Below, piece by piece: positions 1-11,700 of a DNA stretch of 64,000 bases. The translations under genes were made by a program, and so were the position numbers. How positions within the stretch are numbered: position 1 is the first letter of the stretch; every line of letters starts with the position of its first letter. This DNA is from Lottia gigantea (Eukaryota; Mollusca; Gastropoda; Lottiidae): contig NW_008709715.1 of assembly GCF_000327385.1 (NCBI RefSeq), positions 2,477,975-2,541,974 on the forward strand, written 5' to 3'. A model generated the notes under the pieces. It was not told where the DNA came from and ran no database searches. It saw only the letters and a program-made list of their open reading frames with translations.

Positions 1-1462
1 TTACGTTCCCTGATGAACTCTAATAAAGAGAAAATTTTAAAGTTACATAGAACCTCTCTATTTTTTCCCTCTCACCCTGAATCTTGGGTTCTTAAAAATT
101 TATCCATTATAGATGTTTCTGCAAAGTATTTATTCACAGGCCAGAGAACAATGCAATATCCAGAACCCTTTACAAGTAAACATTACAAAATGAACAAGCC
201 TTACCTGATGACTGGATCCCATGGAACCTCTAACTGGAGCCAGATTTCCACCGGACTGATTTAATGGACCAGACTGACCAACACTATCCATGGATGATTT
301 TATGGGATTTAACTGACCACCACGATGTAGAGCTGGTGTTCCTAAACTCTGTTCAGCTTTCAATGGGCCAAGGGACTAAAAACATTTAAAATAGACTATA
401 AAATATCAAGATTCTATTGCTTTCTGTAGCATCTGCCCTTTTACATGCATCTTCTTCAGTAGAAATTCTATTATTACATCAAGTATACAACCAGTGTGAT
501 TGTGCTGGTAAATTAAAATCTATTCGTTCGTTTTCAGATTTGAGAGAAGAGACACATTAACTTACCGATGATGAAAATTTATCAGGAGCTGCTTTCCCTT
601 TCTTTTTAACACCTCCTTGAGTTTTAGTCTTTCCTTTGGCTCCACCTGAACATAAACACATAAACAGAGATTTATAAACTTAAGGGATTTTAAATGTTCT
701 CCATGAAACTGCAATGCCCATTTTGAAAAAAAAAAACACAATCTCTCTCGAAATGTTTTTATCCTTTAAGAAATGCTGTCTAATTTACTACCTGTGTTTT
801 TTCCAAGAAGATGGCGCTTTCTTTCTTCATCAACCATTTTACGATAGAATTCATCACAAGGATGATCCCAAATACTTTCTCCAGTTGCAAAATTAAAATA
901 ATAAATATCTTGGTTTGGATCTTGGCTGCAAGTATATCATATGAAATTATTCGTATATTATCAAGTGCCAATTTTGTTATGGGGAATGTTACTTTCATAT
1001 TCAAGTAAACAATTTCAGTCTTTCATCAATATTCTTGTAAAGTAGAATAGATAAGGTAGATCAATGAATAACGATATCTGTTATATTTGAAATAAGAGAA
1101 CTCAATCTTACCATGGTTTCCAATTTTCTGGCAATGGAGCATTTATACCCTCTCTAGCTATGTATAATAAGTGGGATTCAGTCTGTACATCTATACCGAT
1201 TATAGACGCATACTCCAATACCTCTACAATTATATTATATGACATTGAAGAATATGCAAAGAATATAACACAAAAACTGATGTAGGCACCAGTATATAAT
1301 ATTTTCTTTTCTTTGCTTAGTTGAAAAGAAATAGTTTTATACATTCATCAGGCGTGAACTAAAATTATAAAAAGAATAAAAAAGATATTCCTTACCATCC
1401 TCTGTGGGTTGATAATTTTCATCATAATCCTCTTCAAGGATAACTTGGTTATTGATCATCAT
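1..1462 (-). CDS. CEP164: CEP164 homologue, 5' exons (partial, runs off window start)
   Basis: Centrosomal protein of 164 kDa is a distal-appendage protein of the mother centriole needed to dock the basal body and start cilium growth. Coding exons on the minus strand: 1462-1396, 1223-1112, 925-792, 645-566, 375-205, and possibly 19-1. Phase is kept at every junction (188 codons plus the partial exon). The product begins [20 protein letters not shown], close to the human start region GDQLVLEEDYDETYIPS. Next come the [17 protein letters not shown] segment and [20 protein letters not shown], which form the WW domain (signature Trp57 and Trp79). A Lys-rich stretch and a Ser/Gly/Pro-rich segment follow, as in the family. 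The rest of the roughly 1,400-residue coiled-coil protein lies beyond position 1. The start is the first ATG of a tandem pair in the exon. The sixth exon (AG at 21-20) is weakly supported. The identity is strong because the order and spacing of the WW region match. Confidence 0.9.
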
Positions 1463-2496
1463 CTTGAAGGTAGTATTATAATCATACCACACAATTCTAC
1501 AATACCACTTTCCACTTCTTACTATTATTTATTGTTCCTGTCAAAATAAGTCACATGATAACTAAGCTTATTCCAAGTAGTTTTACACTTAGAATACAGG
1601 CTTTGTACACTATTGACTACTATAAGACAATCTGGGGGATATTGCTAGGCATTTCAAGTATTGTTTAGTATGCACATCACTCTTTGATAATACAGCTCTC
1701 TTTGATATAACAGCGCTGGTTCCCTACATGGGTTGTTGTGTGGTCAAAAGTTTGTTCCACAGGAGGGGCATGCATGCTGCAAAGGTTTACAATTGATTTA
1801 GACCTGCTAAGTAAGTAAATTAGAGCTTAAATAGTCAGATATGTCACCTATTACTGAGTGAAAAAACATATCTGTAGTAGAGTCATCCATTGCTCCTAGA
1901 GCTGCACGAAATCTAAAATTTAAATTTTAAAGGCAAACACAAAATAAAGGGCCTTGTATTTTTCAAGTTCAGACTTGCAAATCGAAATGTGAAAATATCC
2001 AAAACTAATAAGCTTGCATTTATTCTTCCAAAAGACATTGAAATATGATGGTGTAAAAGATTCAGGACGACACACAAGGTCAATTTAGAAAACTACAATT
2101 TCAGAACTTTGCAAATAAATGTGACAGATAAAAATATTTTCACAAATAAATCGTTTAGAAAATTTTGTAAACAAACCTTCGCCATTTTTGATAAGCAGTG
2201 AAGTATTGGTTTCATCTCAAATCGGACAAGAAACAGGTATCTAGAACTGACTTTCTATTTAAGGCAGAATACATTTCAACAAAACAATTTAGTTTCATAA
2301 TATCAGTTAATAATGTATTAAGGATAATGCACCTCCTGGCATTGAATGTACTCTTTTTATAGTCATACAAATGTTTTTCTATTCCGTGTCCTGCTTTAGG
2401 CGAATTAATGTCAAATTTTGTTAGTTGAGAGTTACCTCCCATATACCGCAATCCACTGATTGACAATTTTCAGCAGACGAATTGCTTTCGCCGAGA
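1463..2496. promoter_or_regulatory. Divergent intergenic region between CEP164 and SIX6OS1 homologues
   Basis: About 1 kb separates the two head-to-head start codons. It should hold both 5' UTRs and promoters and perhaps a shared bidirectional promoter. I see no clear TATA box placed for either gene and no coding exon here; the sequence is plain AT-rich DNA. The role is inferred from gene orientation only. Confidence 0.4.
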
Positions 2497-5400
2497 ATGG
2501 CAATGATTGAAAATATTTTGAACTCTACAGAAGCTTCTGATCTCGACAAACTTCTGCAAAGTTTTGGTGCGAAAACAATCCTCTTTGAGTTTTTGTCTGG
2601 CTGTTGTAAGGGTATAAATTGCACAGATTTGAAACTTGGGCGGTCAGCTCAGTCCAGCAGAGATCAAGATTAAGAATAGGACCAACACAACATTAAAATA
2701 GCCCTAGTCTACCCTACGGCTACGCCTTATTTAGAATTAGAGTACTAAATAGGGTTATTTAGAGTACTAAATAGATTAATGCCAATCCTTATGTTAGGCC
2801 TAATTTGTTGTATTCAGAGAACCCTGGCCTCGAATTGCATTGGCCTAGCTTGTATCAGATGCCGTGCAGCAGGCAATGTAGTAATGAGTATACCAGACCA
2901 TACCTTATCTAAGCTATGCTAAATTGTTACTAACAGTAACTAGGCATCAAGCGTAAAAGTTAAAAGGGTGTTTATCCATGGTATGAATTTCAATTCTATT
3001 CTATAGACTACATTACAATACAAGCTAGACGGTTTCTTTTCTTTTACAGAGTTTGACAACAAGCAATATGTAAAACTGATAGAGAAGGAAAATCAACAAA
3101 TCGAAGGTAGGCTACGTATAATACCAATAAAATCCATCTTTCAATTTCAAATCATGTAATGCAAAGGCAAACAAATTAACTGTCTCGATCCGTTAAACTT
3201 AGCCGACTTTGCTCGCCAAATCATACGCTTCTTTAACATGCCGTCTGCATTGGACTTCCCATCAATGGAATACTATTTGAATTTCAGCATATATGAAAGA
3301 AACAGAAGTGAAACAAAATAATCTGATGCAGTTACAGTTATTGATATCAAAATTAGACGATGATACCAAACGTTCACACAGACAGTTTACACAGAATAGA
3401 GAAAACTGTGAAAGGTTGGGTTTTACTTTTTGCATATCAATGCTAAGATTCTAGAGTTTACATGATGGCTTTGAGTTAAAGAAAGGGCAACACTATGTTG
3501 AAATCACCAACCCCCAATTCCAACAAGAGAAGAACGCTTGATATAGATGTGAAAAGTCTAAATTCTGAAAATTAACACATTGTCAAACACATTTTTGAAC
3601 TAATTTGTGGGCTAAGATAGAGATTCACATTGTATTCCAGTCTGAGAAAAACAACTGTAGTTTTGATGGAACATGAAGTAGCACTACATAAAAAACTGAC
3701 ATCTATATATTCTACTGGAGAGAATGATAGGTAAGTTCACTCAATATATACTGCATAATAATATGACTTTCGGTATGATAATCCGCAGTCTTTTGCCTCG
3801 TGTATTGTAAAAATTGGAATAGAAAAATCTCAGTAAGGTACACACATTAAATAGCATTACGGGATTTTTTGCGCATTAGATATGACAATAAAACCCCTAT
3901 TGTATTTAACTCGAAATACATTTAAGAAGTGAAAGAGCAGGCGTTTTACAACACTATAGAAATATATGGGAAGATTATTCAGCAACATATAAGAGATTTC
4001 CCCTGGCTATTAAACTACAGAAGAAACAAGACGAGTTTGGGGTATTATCACAACAGGTAGAATCTGCTAGACAACAGGCTGATCAACTCAAAGAAAAGAT
4101 AACACTAGCTCAAGGTACAGTTTTATTAAAAATTCGATGCATGGTCGTCAGGGCATGTTTTCTATTTCTTTTTAGTTTCATAAAAATAATCAATTGGTTC
4201 CCCGGGAGGCTGAAAATGTCATTAACGCACATATACCTCTTGGCAAGAAGGTTTCACACATTACAGTACATATGCATTTGCAATATCCATAATTTTATAA
4301 AATTCTTTATGATGCTATAAGGACACCCCTTGCAGTTTTTTCTGCTGTTACGCCCAGATCGATAATATGTCCGTTTATGAAATAACTGTTTACTTTATCA
4401 GTTTGGTTTACTTTAACTGTTACAGGTGATGATGGTTTCAATCTGAAGATTTTAAATAACTTTATAACAAAACTGTATACTTTTTTATATGTACTTTTAT
4501 AAATGTATAACGTAAACGAGGACATATATTGTTGTTTGGGCAGTGTTGCAAATTAATGTTAAGTTTTTAGGGAGATTTTGAAAGTCATTGATATTGGTAA
4601 TTACAGATACTGTATAATTCTCAATATAATGCGCATGTTATTTAATTCATTGTTGGATGTGACTGTTAAATTAAGAACAAAACCAGAGGAAATATATCCT
4701 TAACATCCATAGCGCACAGATGAAGCTGGATACTCTAAAAATTACAAAACAAATTGAGGATACTTTGAAAGAAAAACAAGATCTTGAAAAGGAATTGAAA
4801 GAAATTGAAGAAAACAAGAAGAAACAGGCTGTAAATAATAATAATAAAAATAATATATTTATTCAGACAAGGAAAGAAGGTTTTAAAAATGTTCTATATC
4901 ATTCATATCACACTCACATCACACCCTAATCAAGAAAAGGCAAATCTTCGTTTAACTATAACTAGATAGCTAAGAGGAAAGGCCGGCAAATACATTTCTT
5001 CACGAGTTGACCGGGTAGAAGATTCTTGTTTTGATTTACAGAATGTATATCTTTTTGCTCTTCCAATGATCACACGTTCAGATATAATTAAGTTTCTGGT
5101 TTTTCAGGAAGAAGAAGAAAAGGTTACAGATAGTAACTCCAGAGAAAGTATTGAAAGTCAGTCAATGATGATTGGGTTCGTAATCTTATAATAGCAATGA
5201 ATAGTTGAAAAATATGCTTTTATATAAATCAACTCTACCTTTAAGTATCTTTTTGTGAGAACATTAAAAATGCCCCCGCATTTGTATTTGATTATCGATG
5301 ACCTGTCCGTCTGATCCTCATTTGAAGACTAGGTGTAAACGTTTTATTTATTTATAAGGGTGTTCTGTAATAAATCAGACGATGAAGCAGATGAAATGGA

Positions 5401-7749
5401 ATCTGATATAGCTTTATTGAATACCAATAATAATGAAGAAATTGGCATGGGTGAGACATGATTTTTAAATTCTTTGTATCCTACAAATGAGCAAAAGACT
5501 CATAATACTGGTATGATGGAAATAGTATTGTTCAATTTTCTCTTGTACTGATTTAATAATTGCTATTTCAGAAACAGATAAAACTATACAACCGATGGAA
5601 GGTCAAGATAGTCAATTGTTAAAGGTAAGTTTTGAAGTTCACATCGTGACTTAATAGTGCACTTAACAATCACAAATCGAGAGCTATTCAACTTGCATTC
5701 AAGTTTGAATAAATCTGTACCTCATTATGTCTTACTTCCAAATGTCTCTTTTATTCAAGGAGAAGGAGAGCTCGACGCAAAGAGAAGAGGCCAACGGAGA
5801 AACTGATCGACAGCCGATGGAAGTGACCGCTGTCAACCCTAACCAGTCACTCAACAGAAGAGGGAACAACCGAACTAACTCAAGTGGATCTACTACCTTG
5901 ACTTCAGTGCCTACAATACCATCTATCAATCAGAACGCAAAATCCTCGCCATCGCCTTCATCAAATATTTCCAAAACTCCTACCATAAGACCACACTCTG
6001 ATCATGACAACAACCAACAACGCTTTAATAATATGCAGATTACGCCTCGACCGAGAACTCCTATTATTCTGACTCCAAGAATTCCCAATCTCCTGGCACC
6101 CCGTCCTCCCCGCCATCAAGGTACAGGAAGACCGCATTACCCGCTAACAATGATGCAAGAAACAAGAGGACTAAGATCTTTCTCTCCGCAAATACTAAGA
6201 TCTCCAATGATTCGAAGCCAGATACCAAATATACAATCTCCTGTTCGACAAACAGTAATCCAAAACAAGTCACCTCAAGTGACAGAGAAGAAGAAGACAC
6301 CAACAGGTAAGTTACCAGAGCAGTTACAACCCAAACAACAGTTGTAAAACTTCAAAATAACGCACTTCCAGCGACATATTTAAATGTTCATTAAACTTTA
6401 TGAAGTCATCGATTGGTATATGGAAAAAAAGACAGACAATTATGAATCTTTTAGAGTCAGTCGTTATTGTATGTGTATTTTATCCTCCAGTGACAAACAG
6501 TCCTAAAACACCAAAGAACTCTTCTGCTAACTCCAGCTCGTCCAATAGTCCTTTTGATCTCGACAAACACCTAGAGAAGATGCAGAATTTAAAGAAATCG
6601 CCTGGATTCATGCCTCTGAAGAGTAGAGCTATGTTTGATAATCAGGTAGGTTTACTTGAAATTCGTGAAAATAAACTAAAATGTTACTACTATCATTACA
6701 GAGGTTCATTTGTTAAATCAATTTGGAAACCCCGACATTTCTTACAATTAGTGAATTAGAGCTGATATTGTCACAGACAAGTTCTTTAAAAAAAAACGTG
6801 GATCAGCAATGAAGTCGTGGTTGACAACCGCTCATAACAACTCCAGTGTTGGTCACAATATATGTTTTGCGAAAAAAAACAAGACAATATCTGAAATTGT
6901 GTGTAACATCTTCTATTTATAGGGCGATTGCGTGATATCAAGTCCCGCTGCTGGTTTTCTTCAAACTTTTAACCAGAATAATAAGATGGTTTGTCATTTT
7001 TACAAGTAAAAACAGTTTTGTGTTTGATCTACATTTTATGCGATTTTGTCTGTTGGTCTCCTTTTAGAATTGAAGAAATTTTCAACATAACTCCCACAAT
7101 CGATTGACAATCGTCAAAACAGACACTACGCTAGCTGACATGGAAGGATATTTTTGTACAAAATAACAAATGATCAACCCCTTTGATATATTTTTCTTCT
7201 ATTCTTGTAGACTGCAGAAGCACAGGCAACAGGACGACCAGAATTCAATATGTCATTATTCTCAAATATCTCATCACCTGGTAAATACTTTCACAAGATC
7301 TTTCATCTGTCAAGAATTTCATTTTCCAATTTATATACAAGTTATAAAACGAGTGCAACTATGAAAAGTCTGTATTTCGCTTATATTGTAATTTCACCAC
7401 CATGATCCTTCCTCCACATCCTTTGTCAAATTTAGTACACGACAACTACTGCTGAAAAGTCTGGTTGTAACCGTCATTACTATCTTTTACAGAAACCGCA
7501 AATTCCTCCGTATTTAGTTTTGGTGTCGACTCCATGACTGCAGAACCAGGATCTGATACCGCGAACAGCTTTATGGGTTTCTTTGAAGGCAGTGGATCTA
7601 ATAACGACAAAGAAGATACGTCTGGATTTTCATTCAACTTTAGTGGTAATGATACTGGAGCTAAGTCTCCTGAGTCAACTGAAGGTTTTACGTTTAATTT
7701 TGGTGGTTCTTCAGAACAACAACCATCTTCTGTCTTCAGTTTGTTTTAA
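2497..7749 (+). CDS. SIX6OS1: SIX6OS1 (C14orf39) homologue, synaptonemal complex central element protein
   Basis: In mammals this coiled-coil protein binds SYCE1 in the central element of the meiotic synaptonemal complex. Exons: 2497-2611, 3050-3106, 3288-3414, 3641-3730, 3927-4114, 4426-4490, 4720-4830, 5108-5175, 5359-5450, 5572-5624, 5760-6306, 6491-6645, 6923-6988, 7211-7280, 7493-7749; 686 aa against 587 in human. Evidence for identity: an N-terminal LDKLLQSF (human LDRLLLEF), a coiled-coil start, then HYRNIWEDYSATYKRFPLA and KLQKKQDEFGVLSQQVESA, matching the human YKEVLKQYQLKYSETPFS / KKREHEEIQSRVLA block. The middle is low-complexity Ser/Pro/Asn. The C-terminus has repeated Phe-x-Phe motifs (GFSFNFSGN, GFTFNFGGS, VFSLF-stop) as in human (GFTFSFPS, FSFPFSFG, FTFF-stop). 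The start at 2497 is the first ATG of the exon. Exon 6 (65 nt) was chosen because only it restores phase and so is less sure. The acceptor of exon 5 is a tandem AAG-AAG. Confidence 0.8.
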
Positions 7750-8733
7750 TGTTTGAACTCAAACGTTTTCTTACTTTCCTTATATTTATGACTTTAAATC
7801 GTTACTTTCTATATTTGTTAAATTTTACGTACTAGCCTAATGATACAACTAAAGTTGCCAAATACATGTACATGTACACAACAGTTTTTTCTTTTTTCTG
7901 TTGGATCATAGCAAAAGAGCTGTCATATACACATTGCGGCGATCAAACTTAATTTTATTAGATCGTAAAACAACGCATTCATTCCGGTGTTGTATTGGGG
8001 TATGTCCAAATTTGTCTTCACCTCACATATGATCCCGGATTATTTTAACGAATCGTTTCTCAACGGAGGTACAGATGTGTCAAATTTGTATGCGATCTCC
8101 GATTTAATGCTTTGAATTGCCCAATCTTATTAGGGGTATCTTTTCTAAAACGAGAAAGTATCATGAATATATCCTTTCTGCTATCGGTTTGCATCTATTT
8201 TCTACATAAGACTGGAATAAATGCATAGAAGCCAAAATTGAGATTATGTTGAAATTTGAACAGTTTACGGGAATCAGGAGGGTTTACAACAATGAGATAT
8301 CGTCCTTGAATATTATATTGTTGTTGCTCCATAAAATTTCAACGATTTGAAAAAAAGTAGAAGCATGATCAAAAAATAAAAAAAGCAAGAATTTGGACAC
8401 TTCGCTACGATTTTGATGGTAAAATGTGAAAAAGCTTTGCCGCAGTAGGCGTATCTATATGACGTGGTCGACAATCTCAAGTCTTAAATAATCAACCATT
8501 CTATACCTCCTAAAAAGCTATATCACACTTTTATATTACAGATAGTTCACATATTTTATTTGTCGAGGAAAATGTTATCTTTTTGACCCATACATTGACA
8601 TACGATCGAAAGACCAATTCATTTGTATCATATTTTTGATTTTGAATATGATTCCTTTTTAAATGAGAACGGTTTTAGCTTATACTAAAATGATGTAAAT
8701 TATAGATGTCTGGAATTGTATGAGTCAACAGAG
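7750..8733. other. Intergenic region; 3' UTR of SIX6OS1 homologue and probable upstream region of the next gene
   Basis: No coding exon seen. An AATAAA at 8216-8221 lies about 470 nt past the SIX6OS1 stop and could be its polyadenylation signal. The rest is AT-rich sequence without recognisable repeats. Confidence 0.35.
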
Positions 8734-11700
8734 ATGGATACTCTTCCATTAATTATATACATAAGTATATTGATCAAAACGGTAAGTGAAATTACTTTAT
8801 TCTATGCCCCCACCAACCATAAAACCTGAAATAATCTCGTATCATGAAACGATGGGTTTGAACGGAACCTACAATTTTATGATTAAGATGAATGACTTCT
8901 CTGCTGCAGTTCCTGATTGTGGTAATGTATTGGACCATATCCAATATTATTTTCATGCAATTGATGGTCCCAGGTTATCGGATCATTTTGGGCAATAGGC
9001 TAATATCGGAATTTAACTACTTGTTTCTCAAGGGAGGACAGGTTGTTTCATGGAATCCCCAAATCTATAAACCGCCCAAGCGAAGACTTCCAATTCAATT
9101 ATTTTACTCTGCTATGTGAGATATACCACTTTTTTTTTTTTATTAAAAACGTTGAAAAGTGGTTTATTGAAAAACCATTATCTGAGCCCTTCGCTTAATT
9201 TCCAAAGACGAAATTTTTCGGAAGTAAACAATAACATCGATTACAGGCTGGTAGGAACCTAGCATTACAACACGATGTGGTTATCCGCAGTCATTTATCA
9301 TATTTCCCACGGATTTGATATTCTTCTCTTTGTTTACTTTTCGGCGGAAACTTCGTAAATCGATAGGCATGTAATGTTATTCTGATAAATATGTAAAAAG
9401 GTTATTAGGTAAAAAATAGTTATTTATCAAATCAAATAATCATAAATTGTGATATCTGTCTGTGGTCTTAAAGGGACATACTTCAACAGCCGACAGAATG
9501 ATTGTTTTATTTACTGGAAATAAAATACAGTTCTTCAAGCGGTATTCAAGTCAACTGGTCATGATCATATATCGAGATGTCGACCAAAGTGTCTTCTATC
9601 AACTGGATATTCGCTGAAAAAAGCAAAACATTTAGTACCTTACGGCAACTGCGTGTTTTAGTCGACGGAGCGCTAATTTTGACTAAACCCAACAATTTTG
9701 TGATAGCAGTTGAAAATCCTGTTGCTCACAGATTTATCAGAACACATGGAACTTTAAGATGTTTCATTGTGCCGGCTGATCGATTTCATTTTAATTTTCA
9801 CGGGCTGTAAACCTTCTTTGCTGTTCGTTAAATGTTTCTTTGAATTTGTCCGGATGATTATAGGTTTTTGTTCAAAACACTTTTGCTTCATAAAATGTTG
9901 TTTGATAAGTCCTTGACGGTTAAAATCAAGATAAAACGTTGCAGTTTTTTATGACAAAAACTAATGTAAATGTAAACTATACACAAATCTTGGACAATCG
10001 ACACAACCGTTGTCAATGATACAGCGTTAAATCAAATGTAATTTGAGTCAATTTACAAACTTTGTTCCATTTAGAAATCAATTATACCGATTAATGTAAC
10101 ACTGTTACATAAAAGACCTTGTAACCCGTGGACTACAAGAGGTTGTATTCCCTAAGGTATATACAACTCCAAGAGTATCCTTATTGGAAATTGATACAAC
10201 CTGGTATGGTAAAGTTGTCCAAAGATTGACTTTTGACAACAGTCTACATTGCTCAACAATGCAGGTCGAAGGTGAAAAACGCTTAGTCTTGTGGATGAGA
10301 CAATAAACTGAGGCCCTGACCTACGTTACAAGGGGGCAAATGGGTGCCGTGTAAAATTTCCTTCATAACACTGTAAGATGCTTCTCATTAAAACTCACTT
10401 CATTCATACTTCAAGGCATCATGATTTATTTGAATACTTTCACTTACAGGCAGAATCCCTTGTTGGCTCAAAATGCAAGTTACCGACAAATTCATGTAAT
10501 ATGGAGGGCAAGAGTGGTTTTACATGCAAATCTGGTGTCTGTGTTTGCGATGCTGACTATTATTCTATTGAAGAAAACTGTGAGCGCAGTGAGTTTAAGA
10601 TTGTTACATCTCCATTATAGGGCCTATATATAGCTGGAAAATATGAATTTTGTGATAAAAGCAGATTCTGTCTATTGAAGCAATGAACAAGAAGATGTTT
10701 TCGTTCGTAAATATTCCAGACCATCGCTAATGATTTCAGATCATGGCAATTATTGCTATTTTATAAACATGTGATCTTTTTTTCTAGAGGATGACTTGAA
10801 GCCTAAAAACATTAGTATATCAGATATAACATCATCTAGTTTTAAGTTATCATGGATAGAAAAAATAGTGAACAGTACAATGAGATATCTGATATTAAGT
10901 AATAAGATAAACCGAACTATAAACAATGGTTCAATAACCTCTATTACAATAAACGGTTTAACACCAAGTACTCAATATACAAATATAACAGTAGAGGCCG
11001 AGATTCGGACTAGATCTGGTACATTAACTGTGTCTTCTGAAGGTGTCACAGTACTTACAGAAAGTAAGTATAAAAGTTATATAAAACTTACTCAGTCTGC
11101 TGTTTTAAAGTAAGTTTGCTCAGATTTATGAAACCTCTACACCAAAATCTAGAGAAATACAGGTTGATGAAGTGTGTATTAGAAATATGTTCACCTACAA
11201 TAAACAATTTTATTAATAATGAAAATTTTGCATATTGCCCCTTCACGTTGGTCCCCGTTTGATTATTTACATGCAATTGACTTTGAAATAAAAATTGGGA
11301 TATGTTTTGACCACAAAATTTGATCCGTTTTGATTCTTGAGTAAAATATATATTTCAGATAAAGGTCCGCTGTTTTCAGTAAAAGATTAATAAAAAAAAA
11401 TATCACATTATCTTTGGTTTGAAAAATAAGGAATACCTAGGTACACAGAGGACACATATGAAAGATGTTATCAACATTTTAATCATAATAAATCGATAAA
11501 ATTCTACCAATGTATTCAACAAAATTAGTACAAAATTTATAATCATTTAGTGCTGATTGTAATAGCTTCATGTGATTTCCGTCTAATATTATGTGGAATA
11601 AATCAGTAAAACTATAGAAAACATGACAATGATTCGTGAAAATGAATCAAAAATATAAACTGAAGCCCACAATAGAATAGAGCGAGTTATACTTTATATA

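Noticed and set aside
4307-4525. Minus-strand 72-codon frame inside the SIX6OS1 homologue
   Set aside because: Lies across the 65-nt plus-strand exon that is needed for phase; no splice context or motif of its own.
8786-9119. Two overlapping plus-strand frames of 70-75 codons
   Set aside because: They lie just after a good donor (8782), show no family motif and have no matching acceptor or donor; treated as intron.
9577-9810. Plus-strand 77-codon frame
   Set aside because: No recognisable motif and no splice signals; intronic to the EGF/FN3 gene.
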